Shown here in pieces: positions 42,993 to 54,124 of a DNA stretch of 64,000 nt. The stretch comes from Aureobasidium sp. EXF-3400 (Eukaryota > Ascomycota > Dothideomycetes > Dothideales > Saccotheciaceae). The notes beneath the pieces are model-generated. The model saw only the letters and a list, made by a program, of their open reading frames with translations. It was not told the DNA's origin and made no database searches. How positions within the stretch are numbered: position 1 is the first letter of the stretch; the number at the start of each line of letters is the position of its first letter. The DNA lies in NCBI GenBank assembly GCA_024195585.1, contig SWBL01000115.1, positions 62,001 to 126,000 on the forward strand, written 5' to 3'. A program made the translations under genes and the position numbers.

Positions 42993-44653
42993 CTAAAGCT
43001 CGTCGTGAGCAGCCTCATCCTCAGGCTTCAAGGGCTTCAACTTGTGGGCATTCATCAACGCCTCATACTGCTCATCGGTAAGTTCTTCCATCTGAACATC
43101 GACCTTTTCCTCGGGGTTCTCTGCAGCAGGTGGAGTTTGCTTCTCAGCAGCTTCGACGATGATACTCTCGGCAAGCTTCTCCTTCTTGCCTTCGCCCATG
43201 CGGATGGAGTCAACCCAAGCATCAACGGCATTGTGGCTGACGTCGGAGATACCCGAGTAGCGCTTGACCCAAGCCTTCTTTGCGTTGACGGCGACAATCT
43301 CGAGGCTGTCGTCAGACAGACCTAATGCTGAGCGCAAATCAGAAGAGGCGGACGCAGGTACGTTGTAGAAGGGGAACAGCTTGGCGCCACGCTTGGTGTG
43401 CTTGTGGTGGATTTCAGACAAAGCACTGACGGCCTTGGACACGGGCGAGTCTGTGGTTTGGATGAAGGCAGATGGAGCAAGAAGCAAGATACAAACACCA
43501 GATTTGGATGTCAGACAGCTCTGCTGCAGGGATTCAGGAGTATCGAGGGTGGTGATTTGAGGAGCGACACCAGGGACCTGGATTGGCTTCTGAGTGTCAT
43601 CGGTGACGACTTGGGGGTTGGGGCTCTCAGTAGGGTTGCTGTTGTCTTCGAGAGTCTCTCCAGTCTGCGAAGCCTTGATGCTCGCAGATTCGTCGGAGCG
43701 ATGAGAAGACGATGCCTTTGAGAATTGGGAGGAAGCCTTTGAGGACTGTTTAGTGTCCTTTGACTTAGACTTGGACTTGGAAGAAGCAGGAGCAGGGTCA
43801 GGGTTTGGTGTAGCAGCCTGCGATAGGAACTCGACGATAGCGGCCTTGTTCATTTCACCAGAGTAGATAACGGGATCCTTGGTACCTCCAGGAAGCAGCA
43901 CAAGAGTGGGATATGAGGTGACGCCAAAGAGAGAGACAGCGGCGGCTTCCTTGCTCCTGATCTGAGCGACCGAGATGGAACCCAAGAAGTCAATGGCGAC
44001 AGCCTTGAGAAGAGCACTGGTGACACCCTTTTCACTGAATAGGATGGCCTTGGCAGAAGAGTTGTTCTCAGTCAGCCAGCCATCAAGATCCTTGTCTGTC
44101 ACTCTCTTGACATGGCTAGGAATCTTGTCCTTGACAGACTCGACAATGCCCTTTGCGGTTCTGGGACCTTGATAGTCCTCAACGGTGGGTCTTCCGGCTT
44201 TCTTTCCAGGACGGACGATCTTCAAGGTAGGGAAGCCCTTGACGTCCATGCTACCACAGAAAGCCTTGTTTTCTTCTTCATCACAATTGACAGCAGCGAC
44301 CTTGGCAATGCCATCGAGAGATTTCGCAGCCTTTTCGTAGGCGGGCTTGAGATTCTGACAATGACCACACCATGGAGCATAGAATCTGAAAGCATTGGAT
44401 GAGTATGAGCAGAATCATGTTTAACAGAAAACGACTTACTCGACAATCTAAGATCTTGTAAGCGAGAGGGTAGATGGAGGAGTCAGTAAAGGAGACTTAC
44501 AGAAGTGTGATTTGAGTTGGCGATCAAGGAACGGTAGCTTCTAGCATCGAGGTTGAGAACGCCCGAGTTCTTGGTATAGAGACCAGCAGCTTGAGACAAG
44601 GGGAGCAGCAACAGACCGGCTGCAGCCACAGTCAAGGACTGGAAGTTCACCAT
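42993..44653 (-). CDS. ER thioredoxin/protein disulfide isomerase-like protein, HDEL
   Basis: ER-lumen oxidoreductase of the Mpd1/P5 type. Three exons: 44653-44501, an 8-nt micro-exon at 44447-44440, and 44385-42993, giving 517 aa. Without the micro-exon the conserved HTSIVEFYAPWCGHC cannot be formed in frame. Residues 1-22 are a signal peptide. The a-domain has CGHC at 60-63 and the cis-Pro block KGFPTLKI. A second thioredoxin-like domain without CxxC follows (SYPTLVLLPGG), then a Ser/Lys-rich linker at about 235-300 and a third thioredoxin-like region. The C-terminus ends AAHDEL, an ER-retention signal. It is divergent from VTA1, 245 bp apart. Confidence 0.9.
44440..44447 (-). other. 8-nt micro-exon of the PDI-like gene
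   Basis: On the minus strand the bases ATTGTCGA lie between an acceptor (ATCTTAG) and a donor (GTAAGT). They supply Ile, Val and two bases of Glu, giving SIVEFYAPWCGHC. The flanking introns are 53 nt (44448-44500) and 54 nt (44386-44439). No other combination of sites gives this conserved sequence in frame. Confidence 0.85.
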
Positions 44654-44898
44654 GTTGGTTGATAGAGTCAAGAAAGGGACAGGAGTATCTGACCTTGACG
44701 ACCTCTTCGGCAGCGGCAACCTGTCCTTTGGTATTTATGTGACACCTTGGGTTGGCGAACAGGTGGCTCGAGCACCTCCGAGACCGAGGCTTCCCCGCCC
44801 CGACCAAGACAATTCAAGGCGACCCTGGCCTCTTTCAGCTACCTGCATCTGCCTTCCGACCATCGCAGCTGCCTTGTCACAAGACAAATCACAACAAG
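44654..44898. promoter_or_regulatory. Bidirectional promoter, PDI-like gene and VTA1
   Basis: 245 bases separate the divergent start codons. No unfolded-protein-response element that I would name with confidence was seen. Confidence 0.45.
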
Positions 44899-45987
44899 AT
44901 GGCCGCCTCTCTCCCAGCCAAATTGAAGATCAAAGAGATCACTCCCTTCGCAGTACGCGCTGCCCAACTAGAAAAACACAAACCCATCGTCTCGTACTGG
45001 TGCAACTACTATATCATCGACCAGATCCTCTCTAAGGGTCTGCACTCGGCCGACGATGAGTGCATGCAGTACACAACCACTTTGATGGACAAGCTCGAGC
45101 AGACCAAGACCGAGCAAGCAGGAAATGATGCCATTGTCGACGACATTGCCGCAAAGGCATACATCGAGCAGTTTGCTCTTGACACGTTCCAACGCGCCGA
45201 CGATGCCATCCACTCCAACAAGGCTTCGCGTCAGACTGTCGACACCTTCCAGGCCGCCGTAACTTTCTTCGACCTTCTTTCCATGTCTATCTGGGCTCCC
45301 GTCGACCCAGACATCACTGCGAAGTCCAAGTACGCAAAGTTCCACGCTGTTCGCATCGCCAAAGCAATCAAGGCCGGTGAAGACCCAAACGCCTCGAACC
45401 CTGTCCAAGAAGAGCCCCCAGCAGCTCCTGCTCAAGATACATACCATCCTCCCACCGTCGAGAGTGCTCCTGAGAGCCAGTATCCTTCTCGTCCAGCATC
45501 AGTCATTCAACCTGAGCCCACCACCATTGCTCCACCAACCGCGCAAGATGCTATCTCACCTGTTGAGCCCACAAATCCACGCCAGAACTCCATCGGCGGC
45601 GGCTACTTCCCCTCTGCTCCCACCTTCGCCTCAGATCCTGCGCCATCCAACGCAGCTGCCACCAATCCAGCCACGCCCTTCGTACCATCTGCTCCAACGC
45701 CTGCTGTAGATGCACCAGTCTCGCCTTCGCAATACTACACACAGCCTACGCAACCGGCTGTGTCGATACCTATGCATTCTCCTGCTGTTGTACCCCCACC
45801 AGCCGCGGCACCAGTGCCTCTTCCACCTGTACAGCCCGTGGCTCCAGGTACTTACCGAACTGACGACGACTCTATCACACTGGCTCAGAAGCATGCCAAA
45901 TGGGCCATGTCAGCTCTGAACTTTGAGGATGTTGACACTGCTGTCAAAGAGTTGAGGTTGGCTCTCCAGACTTTGGGTGCAACTTAG
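44899..45987 (+). CDS. VTA1: Vacuolar sorting protein Vta1 (LIP5)
   Basis: Cofactor that binds and activates the Vps4 ATPase for ESCRT-III disassembly at multivesicular bodies. Single exon, 362 aa. The N-terminal helical domain (about 1-165) has ITPFAVRAAQLEKHKPIVSYWCNYYIIDQIL and STWAPVDP-like FFDLLSMSIWAPVDP. The middle (about 175-315) is a Pro/Ala/Thr/Ser-rich linker. The C-terminal dimerisation and Vps4-binding helices read ITLAQKHAKWAMSALNFEDVDTAVKELRLALQTLG. The start at 44899 gives MAASLPAKLKIKEITPF; an upstream in-frame ATG at 44752 lies in the promoter region and is not supported. Confidence 0.93.
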   Translation: MAASLPAKLKIKEITPFAVRAAQLEKHKPIVSYWCNYYIIDQILSKGLHSADDECMQYTTTLMDKLEQTKTEQAGNDAIVDDIAAKAYIEQFALDTFQRADDAIHSNKASRQTVDTFQAAVTFFDLLSMSIWAPVDPDITAKSKYAKFHAVRIAKAIKAGEDPNASNPVQEEPPAAPAQDTYHPPTVESAPESQYPSRPASVIQPEPTTIAPPTAQDAISPVEPTNPRQNSIGGGYFPSAPTFASDPAPSNAAATNPATPFVPSAPTPAVDAPVSPSQYYTQPTQPAVSIPMHSPAVVPPPAAAPVPLPPVQPVAPGTYRTDDDSITLAQKHAKWAMSALNFEDVDTAVKELRLALQTLGAT

Positions 45988-46964
45988 CCAGAAGAAGCGC
46001 GTCCTTGAAGGTTCTAACTTTCTTCACTGAATGAGTCGCACTTACGATGGGATGGATATCCGCCATAAAGTCCGACAACGGAACGGCCTGGCTGTCAGCT
46101 CGACAATCCCGCGTCGAATCATCAATCGACCAAGCGCTTCTGATGAGCAAAATATACATCCGATAAGATGATTTCCGGCAACAATTCAGTATGCTTGCAG
46201 CAAGACTCAGGACTGCGACTCGATACTAAGCTGCATGCCGACCGTCTTTGTCCTCTCACCGCTGCGGAGCCTACACGAAACCAGCCACTCTGGTTTCGTG
46301 TAGGCTCTGATTCGGCCTTCTTTCTTGACAACGCTTCAGGCATTGGTGGTTGGTAATCAACTTCTAGCGCATAATGTTTTCTCTCGTACAGATACCCATT
46401 TCTTGTACATGTCGTACACCTGCTTGTGGTCTTTGCGCCCAATGTATCATGCCGGCGCTTATTCTTGGCGATATGCAAATTCCCGCAAGCTGTTGGTCGT
46501 TGATATCTTGTAGCACGTAGTAAACAGCATCAAATTCACGATACCCATTTCTGAACACCATTTCCTTGCTTTTTTTCGAGAGGGCTAATGGTGCTCAGAG
46601 TAAGCAATAGAAGTTCTTGAATTGTATCGAGATCTGGAACGTGTACACAAGACATATGTCACGGATAAGTGTCTTGAAAAGCAGTGCCTTCCCGATCTAT
46701 GGCCTGGATATCGATGCGATGAGTCGTTTGCGATGAGTCGGCAGGACGACAGTTCCAGCCCACTGACCTGATTGCGCCTTCCGTTTTCTGGTCAGACACG
46801 TAACTCTGTTGACAGTTTTTACTCACACGGCCAGGTCCATCGTGACAATGTCTACCTGAACACTCCATCTCGAACAGCAATCGTAGTATGCAGCTCAACA
46901 TATCCCGCTTGCATGACTCTACCCATACTGACGTTATTGGAACAGCCTGATTCCTACCTTTAAC
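45988..46964. other. Intergenic, 1 kb, with a long perfect hairpin
   Basis: Region between VTA1 and the next co-oriented gene. Its striking feature is a perfect 18-bp inverted repeat at 46267-46307. No coding sequence supported. Confidence 0.55.
46267..46307. repeat. Perfect 18-bp inverted repeat, 5-base loop
   Basis: Left arm 46267-46284 starts GAGCCTACACG; right arm 46290-46307 is its exact reverse complement; the loop 46285-46289 is CCACT. There is no poly-T run after it and no direct repeat immediately flanking it. It could be a transcript hairpin, a factor binding palindrome or a relic of a small foldback element. Confidence 0.9.
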
Positions 46965-48059
46965 ATGCAGCATCATGTTTGCTTCGCGCCAGACGGCCAC
47001 CCTGTTGGCTCGCATGCAGACTTCCAGAGCAGTCCTTTCGGCTTTGAATCTCCAACTGTATGGATTGGCTACCTTGACAAACCTAAGAAGACATACCGCC
47101 ACTTCATCACTCTCCAGGCAGTCATTGAGAAGGCTCAGTACAACTTCGCAAAGGGCTACAAAGACCAGTTCCCGCGCTATTTGATCACCTGCGAGGGCCG
47201 TCCTGGACGTGACGTTCCCCTTGATGAGGAAATGAAGTACACTGCTCAGTGTTCTGCCTGTAAGAGCAAGACCAACTGTGATCGTATGCTGGTGCAGTAC
47301 TTTCCTGTCGACGTCTGGGACTACGCTCGTGGTAGAAGAACCACCATCTTCGTAAGGAGCAATGACTTTGAGTTTACTGCTGGAGCTAACGTTCGTCAGC
47401 TATGCGCATTGGTCTTCAAGATCAAAGGCCATACCATGCTCTCGCTCCTGAGACATCGATCTCAGGGCAAATTTGGCTTCCAGCAGATCACTGGTGCCGT
47501 TTCGAAGGAGATGACCGTCGAATTTGCCAGTTCGGAAACCGGTCTTGTCGATGCAGAAAGTGTGATCTCGGATGAAGCTAAAGACCAGGGCAAGGCATGT
47601 ATATGTATAACAATTTGACCCATCACGACCGACTGACCTTCGATGCAGGCCGATACTTCAAATGAGCCCGACCAATCCCTGCAGAACACCACGACAACAA
47701 GCCACTACGCTAAGTCACGCAATCGAGCCATGGTTATCGACCTTACACTCGACGATGAGGATGATGAATCCACCGTCAAGACCGAGCAGGAAGATATTGT
47801 TCAGACAAACACGGAGACCTCCGTCCCCAGCACCGAGAACCATCCATCACAGCTTGATCCAGTCCCGCAAGTTGATCTGATGAAAGAGTTTGCTGGTATG
47901 ATGGCCGAAATGGTAGCAAACTTTGGCATCGATGCCCTTGGCCAGCCCGAAGCTAGACGACTGAGACTGTGCATGGGAGCAGCTGCAAAATCAGGAGACA
48001 AGGCTTTGCTCTGCCAATACTTTGGTACACTCCATGCTGTGTTGGAGGCTGGTCAGTGA
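46965..48059 (+). CDS. Hypothetical protein, conserved-looking N-terminal domain
   Basis: Function not recognised. Exons 46965-47594 and 47649-48059 give 346 aa. The only intron that keeps both frames open begins with GC (AAG|GCATGT) and ends GATGCAG; if the intron is wrong, the gene would stop after 217 aa. The N-terminal about 200 residues are globular: APDGHPVGSH, SPTVWIGYLDKPKKTYRHF, QFPRYLITCEGRPGRDVP, a CSACKSKTNC Cys pair, and KIKGHTMLSLLRHRSQGKFGF. The C-terminal part has an acidic stretch with VIDLTLDDEDDES, resembling a SUMO-interacting motif (hydrophobic core followed by acidic residues). A nuclear role is possible but unproven. Confidence 0.68.
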
Positions 48060-48940
48060 AATGAGTCCACTTGTTCGCCGGCGGTGACGATGATGAGAAG
48101 ATGGATGGGATGACATGACTTGCTGCAATAACTACCTAGATGAAGGATCACGAGAGCTAGTCCGCTCTAATGATAATGTTAGAACAGAAAAGGCACGATT
48201 CTTGAACTATAGATCACATTCTCTGCATTTGTTTGTTCCTCTCAGTCACTGTTCAAAAGTCACATTCAGGCTAGCAACATGTTCAAAGTGCCAGCTCAGT
48301 CCACACAGATATTCGCGCAGGATCTAATCTTACACAAGGAGGAGGATTACAGTTGCCTGGATATGATTTGACTTTCGATACTCACATCTCCGCGAAGTGC
48401 AGCCATGTCTTTTGCAAGACTCAACAGTCTGTTCGTAGTGAAGATATCAAACTTGTAGCTCGACCTTAGATTGTACATGCTTTGACAATAAAGAGATACT
48501 GCGTGTGATATGTGCCTAAGTTAGATACCAATTATCTGAAAATCCAGCATGATCGTCATCATTTGTTGGTCATCAATAACACTAACATATACCAGCCAAT
48601 CTGCCATTTCCTCCATCGCAACCACTATAGTCTGATGAACTATCTACAAAGCCGTCAATTACTTTACACAGCTAATCGGACTAGGGCAATCATCATATCA
48701 AAACACCACCATTCATTTCACTCGAGCCAACGACAACATGGATGCGAAACTGCTAATCAGCATCTCATTCCGCAATAACTCGAGGTCTCGGATGCAGATG
48801 CCCTTTGTAGAAAGGGAGGCCCGAGTCAAACTTCTGAGGGCTGGGAGGATAAATTGCAAAAACGGAGAAAAACAAGACAAGTAAACATTTGAAGAAAAAA
48901 AAAACAACCAAAAGTCAGCTGAGTTTTTGAAACCTTATCA
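48060..48940. other. Intergenic, convergent 3' flanks
   Basis: About 880 A/T-rich bases between convergent genes, with an A-run near 48,892-48,910. No gene or RNA recognised. Confidence 0.5.
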
Positions 48941-51900
48941 TCAGACCTGGGTTGTCTCTGCTTTGCTTGGATTTGGTCTTGTCTTTTCCTCGATGCGGAA
49001 GAATTTGCGTCCACCAACCACTCGTTGTTGGCTTCGTAATGGTATTGTTGTAGTGTCGGCGACTTTACTCTTCCTCGCTCGTGATGCGGAAGATTCGTAG
49101 AACTTTTTTCTTTCGTCTTCTCCGGAGAAGCTTATATCCCTGGCGAAACTTATTCGTTCTCTTGTTGGCAGGGTCATTTGCACGGCTCCCTGTCTTGCGC
49201 TTGCGTCAAGTTCATCCAATGCAGCGATGGCCGCAGTGGTGGCGCCAGGAAGGCTGATGCTACAAGCCTTGAGCGTCTGTCGTATGTCGTCGAACAAAAG
49301 ATGCATGGCGCACATGTACGTCAAGCCCGTACGTTCAGCGAGCACATGGCCGGCGACTTGACCAGTGGTGTTGGACACTATCCACGCACCCGAGTCTCCA
49401 CCAACCCCGAAATCTCCTACCACTGTCCAACTCAGAGAAAAGTTTCTGCGTCCTTTGATCTTAACAAAAGATTGTGCCGCACTAACGATACCCGTCTTGA
49501 GACCCGATGTTCGACCTAGGCAATGAACTTCCAGGTTCGCAAAGTTGGAGGCAGGCATGATTTCGGTAGGATACCAGTCCTCTTCTGCTGTGTAGAGGCT
49601 GTCACGTCTACAGACTGGGGGTTTAAGTTCAGGTATAAAAGACACGGGTGACTTGCAGTGTCGACGTCCTCCCTGAACGAGGTTGTAGGGTTGAAGCCGA
49701 GGAGGATCAAGTTCAAGAAGAGCCCAGTCGATCTCATAGCGTCTTCCTCCTTCGTTCAAGCGACGGAGACCCGAGGAAGCGTAGACTTTGCCCAGTTTAT
49801 AAGAGGACAAGTGGTCCTCATCTAGCTCTTCTGTAGTAGCGTCATCGGCGTGGAGGTCTTCGGCTACGGCGTCCCCAAATGCTGGCTGAGTAACCTGTAC
49901 ATTGTAGAATGATGACACTGCGACACCGGGTCTGTCGCCTGCGTCTTCGTCCTCCGAGACATCACTCTCGAAATCCGATGATTCGTAGCCGTCGTCGTCA
50001 GAATCAGCACTTGAAACCGAGGAGAGGTCACTCATGTATCCATGGTCATAGTTTGTTTTCGTCGCAAGGCGTGGTGGGGTTGGCCCTGAGGCTCTTGCAC
50101 TTGACCGGTGGGCACCTTGATTGGCCTGAGCGTCAATATCCGAATCTGAGTCGTTCGAGTCTTCTTCATCAGTCGGAGGCTCGAGCATATGGTGCACGCT
50201 CATGCCATATTCCCTGTCATCTACCTTGACTACACCGCCAAACGATACTGGTTCAAGATGACCATGATCAGGCAAGTAGGCACCGATGGATGCACCGCAG
50301 AGAGGACGCTCCTGCCAGAAAGGGTTCATTGGGGTTGTGTTACTACATACAGTTCGTCAGCCTCAAGCATGACATGACACGAGTCTTGAGCTTTATTTGT
50401 GAAACAATCGGGTATCATAAGAAAACATTTGGGTATCGAGCAGTGAAAGAAGAACGCCCTAACGACGAAAGAGAACCGGATGAATGGAAAAAAAAAGAGA
50501 AAAAAGAGAGAGATCGTGAATCATGATGTGTACCTTTCGCTTCCGTCGCCTCTTGCAAGACTTCGCTTGACAATGTCTCCTTTGCCACAACTTCTTGACT
50601 TGCCTCTCGACAAAGACACACAGCCTTGTCGAACCTTGAGATCGAACATTGTTCGATCGTAGTGGAACTTGCGTTTGAGTGCGGCTTTGACCCTTGCTGT
50701 ATTCGTGCAAGTCACAACGATAGTAGGCTTTGCGGTGAAAGCGTCATGGCCAACACTGACAAGATCGATGCTTGAGGACTCGGTAGAGCCTTTCAAGGCA
50801 CGCTCAATAATGCAAGAAAGACGGAACCCGATATCTGAGTGCCACTCATCCACAACAGTTTGCGGAAGAGAAATAGGGAACAAGCGACACTTGCTTGCTG
50901 GAGCAACGGGTCGATGGTCGGTCTGTGACTGCGTGGGTTGAGCTTCCTCGTGAGCACCACGGCGTAGTCCGGCTTTTCTCGCACGCCATCGTGATTGAAT
51001 CAGCACAACTTTACGACGATAGTCGCGGAATGAGAAAGGGAATGGATCAGATCCAGACTTCGGCTGTGCATCGGGCGCAGGAGGAGATCGATCAAGGTCA
51101 GGGTCTGGAGTCGAGGTCGAGGCATGGGCCAGGGGTTGCGGGCTGTGCTTGATCGAGTCCGCACTTGTTGAGTTGGATCGATTTGACTTGGCGCTCAGCA
51201 TCGAAAGGATAGGCGAACGCGGTCCAACAGAACTCGAAATGGCCGAGGGATACGATGCAACAGAAGCCTTCTCAGCAGCTTTGAGCTCAGAAGGATCGGT
51301 GACATGACGTCCGGGCGAAATGTTAAGACGCTTCTTCTTCGCTGCTTGTAACCCCTCTAAGCTGCTGGGAGCCTGCAAGAAACCGGCTGGAATCTGAGTA
51401 ATCTCTAGAGGTTCTGTCTCATCTAGCAAGACACAACGCTGGAGCTTGACGAGAATGCTGTCGTATACGGCCTCCACGCCAACGTGTCCAACGTCGTCAT
51501 TGTCTGCCCAACGCAAACAAGTCTGTACTGCGCGCATATACAGTGAGCCGCATTTGCTTGCAAGCTTCGGTATGTAGAGCTTCTCCAGTCTGAGTTTGAA
51601 ATCCTTGAGCGTGTACTTCTCCTTAAAATAGTCATTCACAGGATTCCAAAGACCAATCTCCAGAAGAACGAGGCCTATTTGGTAGAGGTCATAGCGAATC
51701 GCCGTAACATCGTCAATCTCACCCCCTTTGTCTTCTGGGTGTTTTGTGATGTTGGAGATCGGCGAAGAATCGCCATACTCGATTCTATTCCTGGAGAACA
51801 TGTCGAATGCCGACAGGATAGGCCTATGCAATTCGCTTTGCCGTGGCTGCAGAGAATGACCTTGTTGGAGGAACACAACGCTCTCGCTATGTATGTTTCC

Positions 51901-53004
51901 ATGGAAGTAATTTTCGGCGTGCAGATCCCTCAATTTTTCCACAAGACGCAGTGCTATACGGAATCTGTCTTCCAGAAAAGGAGTAGCATTCGAGACATCG
52001 ACTGGCCTTTTGGCTTGGGTCGCTGTCAAAATTAGGCCCATAAGAGTGACGGGGCGAATTTCTCCAGATTGTTGCGGTTGAATAGTACGATAGTCGTATA
52101 CCATTCCTATGCGAGGCTGCTGAGGATCTTCCACGTAGCCAAGTAGCCTCAAGTTTCCCCTATTGGACAACATGTTTAGAGAGGAAGCCAGCTTCTCAAC
52201 TCGTGTAAGTGGTGGGGACACGCCTGTGTCACGATATAGAGGGTCGTAATTTTCGAACTCGACCATGACCCACACGTATTCGTCTGTGACGTCTCTGAAC
52301 ACATTGCGAACGCTTTCGGGAGCAAGAGATTTGCTCAAACGACCCATCATTCTAGCTGTCGATGGAACGCCCAAGTATTCGTAAGGCGGGGGCCCTTCTG
52401 CTGGTAGCATCAAAGCCTGTGGGTTGATGCTTGCTGGGAGTCCGGCATATGGCGAAAGAGTGGGACGTGTGAACTGCGTGTTGACAAGAGTCTTTTCCGA
52501 GGAAGCGAAGCTGGCGGCATCAAACGGAGTTTTTGACATATGGAGGCCGTGTTTGGCGATATCGTGAGGGTGGTCACTCAGATTGGGATATGTACCTCTC
52601 GCGATGGCTCTGCGAGAAGCTGAAAGGTCATAGAGAACATCAACAGAAGAAGTCAAATCGCGTAGCAGATCCTCGTATTTGTCCTGGTTGAAGACGACCT
52701 TGTCAGATGCAGGATTATATGACGAGAGTCTGTCGGCTTGTTCGAGGATATCCTTGATGTTACCCAGGATATTGGTCACGTTTTCGGTCAAACCAGCTCG
52801 TTCGATGGACTCGTCGATGCTGTCGTTTGTTTCCTCAGCCCATTCCAGGCCCCATGTTACCAGACGATCGGTTTGTGCGTGAAGCTTGCGGTGGAGCCTC
52901 GCGGAAGCAGGACTCGGCTCTTGCTTGTCTACATTGATGGCGGCCTTTCTCTTTGTGTCGTTATAGAGGAGTGTGAGATTGTGATTATACCGTAGAGAAG
53001 CCAT
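48941..53004 (-). CDS. HeLo-like / pseudokinase / trypsin-like protease fusion
   Basis: Exons 53004-50534 and 50342-48941 give 1290 aa. The 191-nt intron has a GTACAC donor, a GCTGAC branch and a TATGTAG acceptor and joins the two frames as SERSNTTPMNPFW. Residues about 30-140 resemble a HeLo-type helical domain (RLHRKLHAQTDRLVTWGLEWAE, ILGNIKDILEQADRL). Residues about 220-530 are kinase-like, but the catalytic loop reads HGNIHSESVVF (Asn370 where HRD has Asp) and no DFG is seen, so it is probably inactive. About 640-700 includes an IQ-like basic stretch (LIQSRWRARKAG). From about 830 there is a trypsin-like domain with likely triad His874/875 (SVHHML), Asp1029 (EIDWALLELD) and Ser1141 (GGDSGAWI), interrupted by an acidic insertion (about 880-1000). 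Candidate cell-death or defence protein; role inferred. Confidence 0.78.
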
Positions 53005-53334
53005 GACGCGTGGTAGTTGTGATTAGTTATTAAGGCGTGAGACCCATGTCGAAAACTCTCTGCAGAGAGGAACAACTACTGCATCTATCAGGATTGTACG
53101 TGGAAGGCAGCCATATGAGAAAGGGAAAGCGGTCGCCTCTGAAAGCTGCTGCCTTGCGCCAGTGCGAGCGGAACGGTGAGAAAGCCCGCGTGGCTTCACA
53201 AGCCAAGCACCAAGCACGCCGCAAGCTGTTGCGACCAGTCGGTCGCAACTGCCTCGGCTTGATCAACATCCGTCCACGAAACATCCACGCCGCCTTTGCA
53301 CATCGCGACTTCCTCACTGCAGTGCTCTCCAACG
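53005..53334. promoter_or_regulatory. Divergent promoter between the fusion gene and the DUF2052 gene
   Basis: About 330 bases between divergent starts. An in-frame ATG at 53296 could lengthen the rightward protein by 13 residues. No specific operator named. Confidence 0.4.
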
Positions 53335-53987
53335 ATGCCACATTTTCCTTCCGCCAGCCAATCGACCGATGGCCAGGAAAGCGATGCAGCACGCACTGCA
53401 CGCATTCGTGTCAAGACTCGAAGGCGAAGATATCTGGAAGAACATGGCGAATACTTTGACTCGCCCAGCCTAGAGCTTGCAGGTGCTGCCGCGCGGCGTT
53501 CGTACGAATGAGAACCTCAATACCAACCCGTGTAACAGATCCCTTGTTATACGACCGCATGGTCAGGCGCTTCCAGAGTGCCGCGGAGCGTGAGTCTGAT
53601 GGTCGCGATAAAGGTTATTCAGGCATACTCGAGGCCGACTTGATGCGATCTGAAGCCAAAATCGAGGCTTTGAACCACCCAGATCCCAACAGCCCTTTAA
53701 TATACCGACGAGATGCATCGGGCGCAATCACAGTTGTCGAACAAGACGAAGAAGATAGGCCAAAGACAAAGGAGGAGGGATTAGCCAAGTGGCGCGAGTA
53801 CGTTGAGATGCGTTTCCTTCGAGGTGAAGACCAAGACTTTGATTACAAGCTTGTCGACGAAGACGAAAGCTATGACGACTTGGAATGGGAAAGACGAGAG
53901 AGGGAAGAAAGCTATTTTGGACAAGAGGAAGCCGAATTCGTAGGCGAAGGCGAGAAGCAGGGTGAGACGGGGATTCAGGACTACTAA
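53335..53987 (+). CDS. CCDC97-like (DUF2052) protein
   Basis: Small acidic protein of a eukaryote-wide family linked to the spliceosomal SF3b complex in other organisms; that link is knowledge of the family, not seen here. Exons 53335-53482 and 53539-53987 give 198 aa. The 56-nt intron (GTGCTG donor, TAACAG acceptor) restores LELADPLLYDRMVRRFQSAAER, the family core. Other blocks: RRRYLEEHGEYFDSP before the join and KGYSGILEADLMRSEAKI after it. The C-terminal 80 residues are Asp/Glu-rich (FLRGEDQDFDYKLVDEDESYDDLEWE), usual for the family. Function in fungi uncertain. Confidence 0.85.
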
Positions 53988-54124
53988 TATATTGTGTCAT
54001 GCTATGCGCATATATTTCGTTATGAAAGGCTTCTATTGATGATATGATTCGGACAATTGTGATTTGGTATATGGTACAGCGCGTTGAGGTGATTTTGAGA
54101 GAGCAGCGGACGGAGGGGAAGCGT

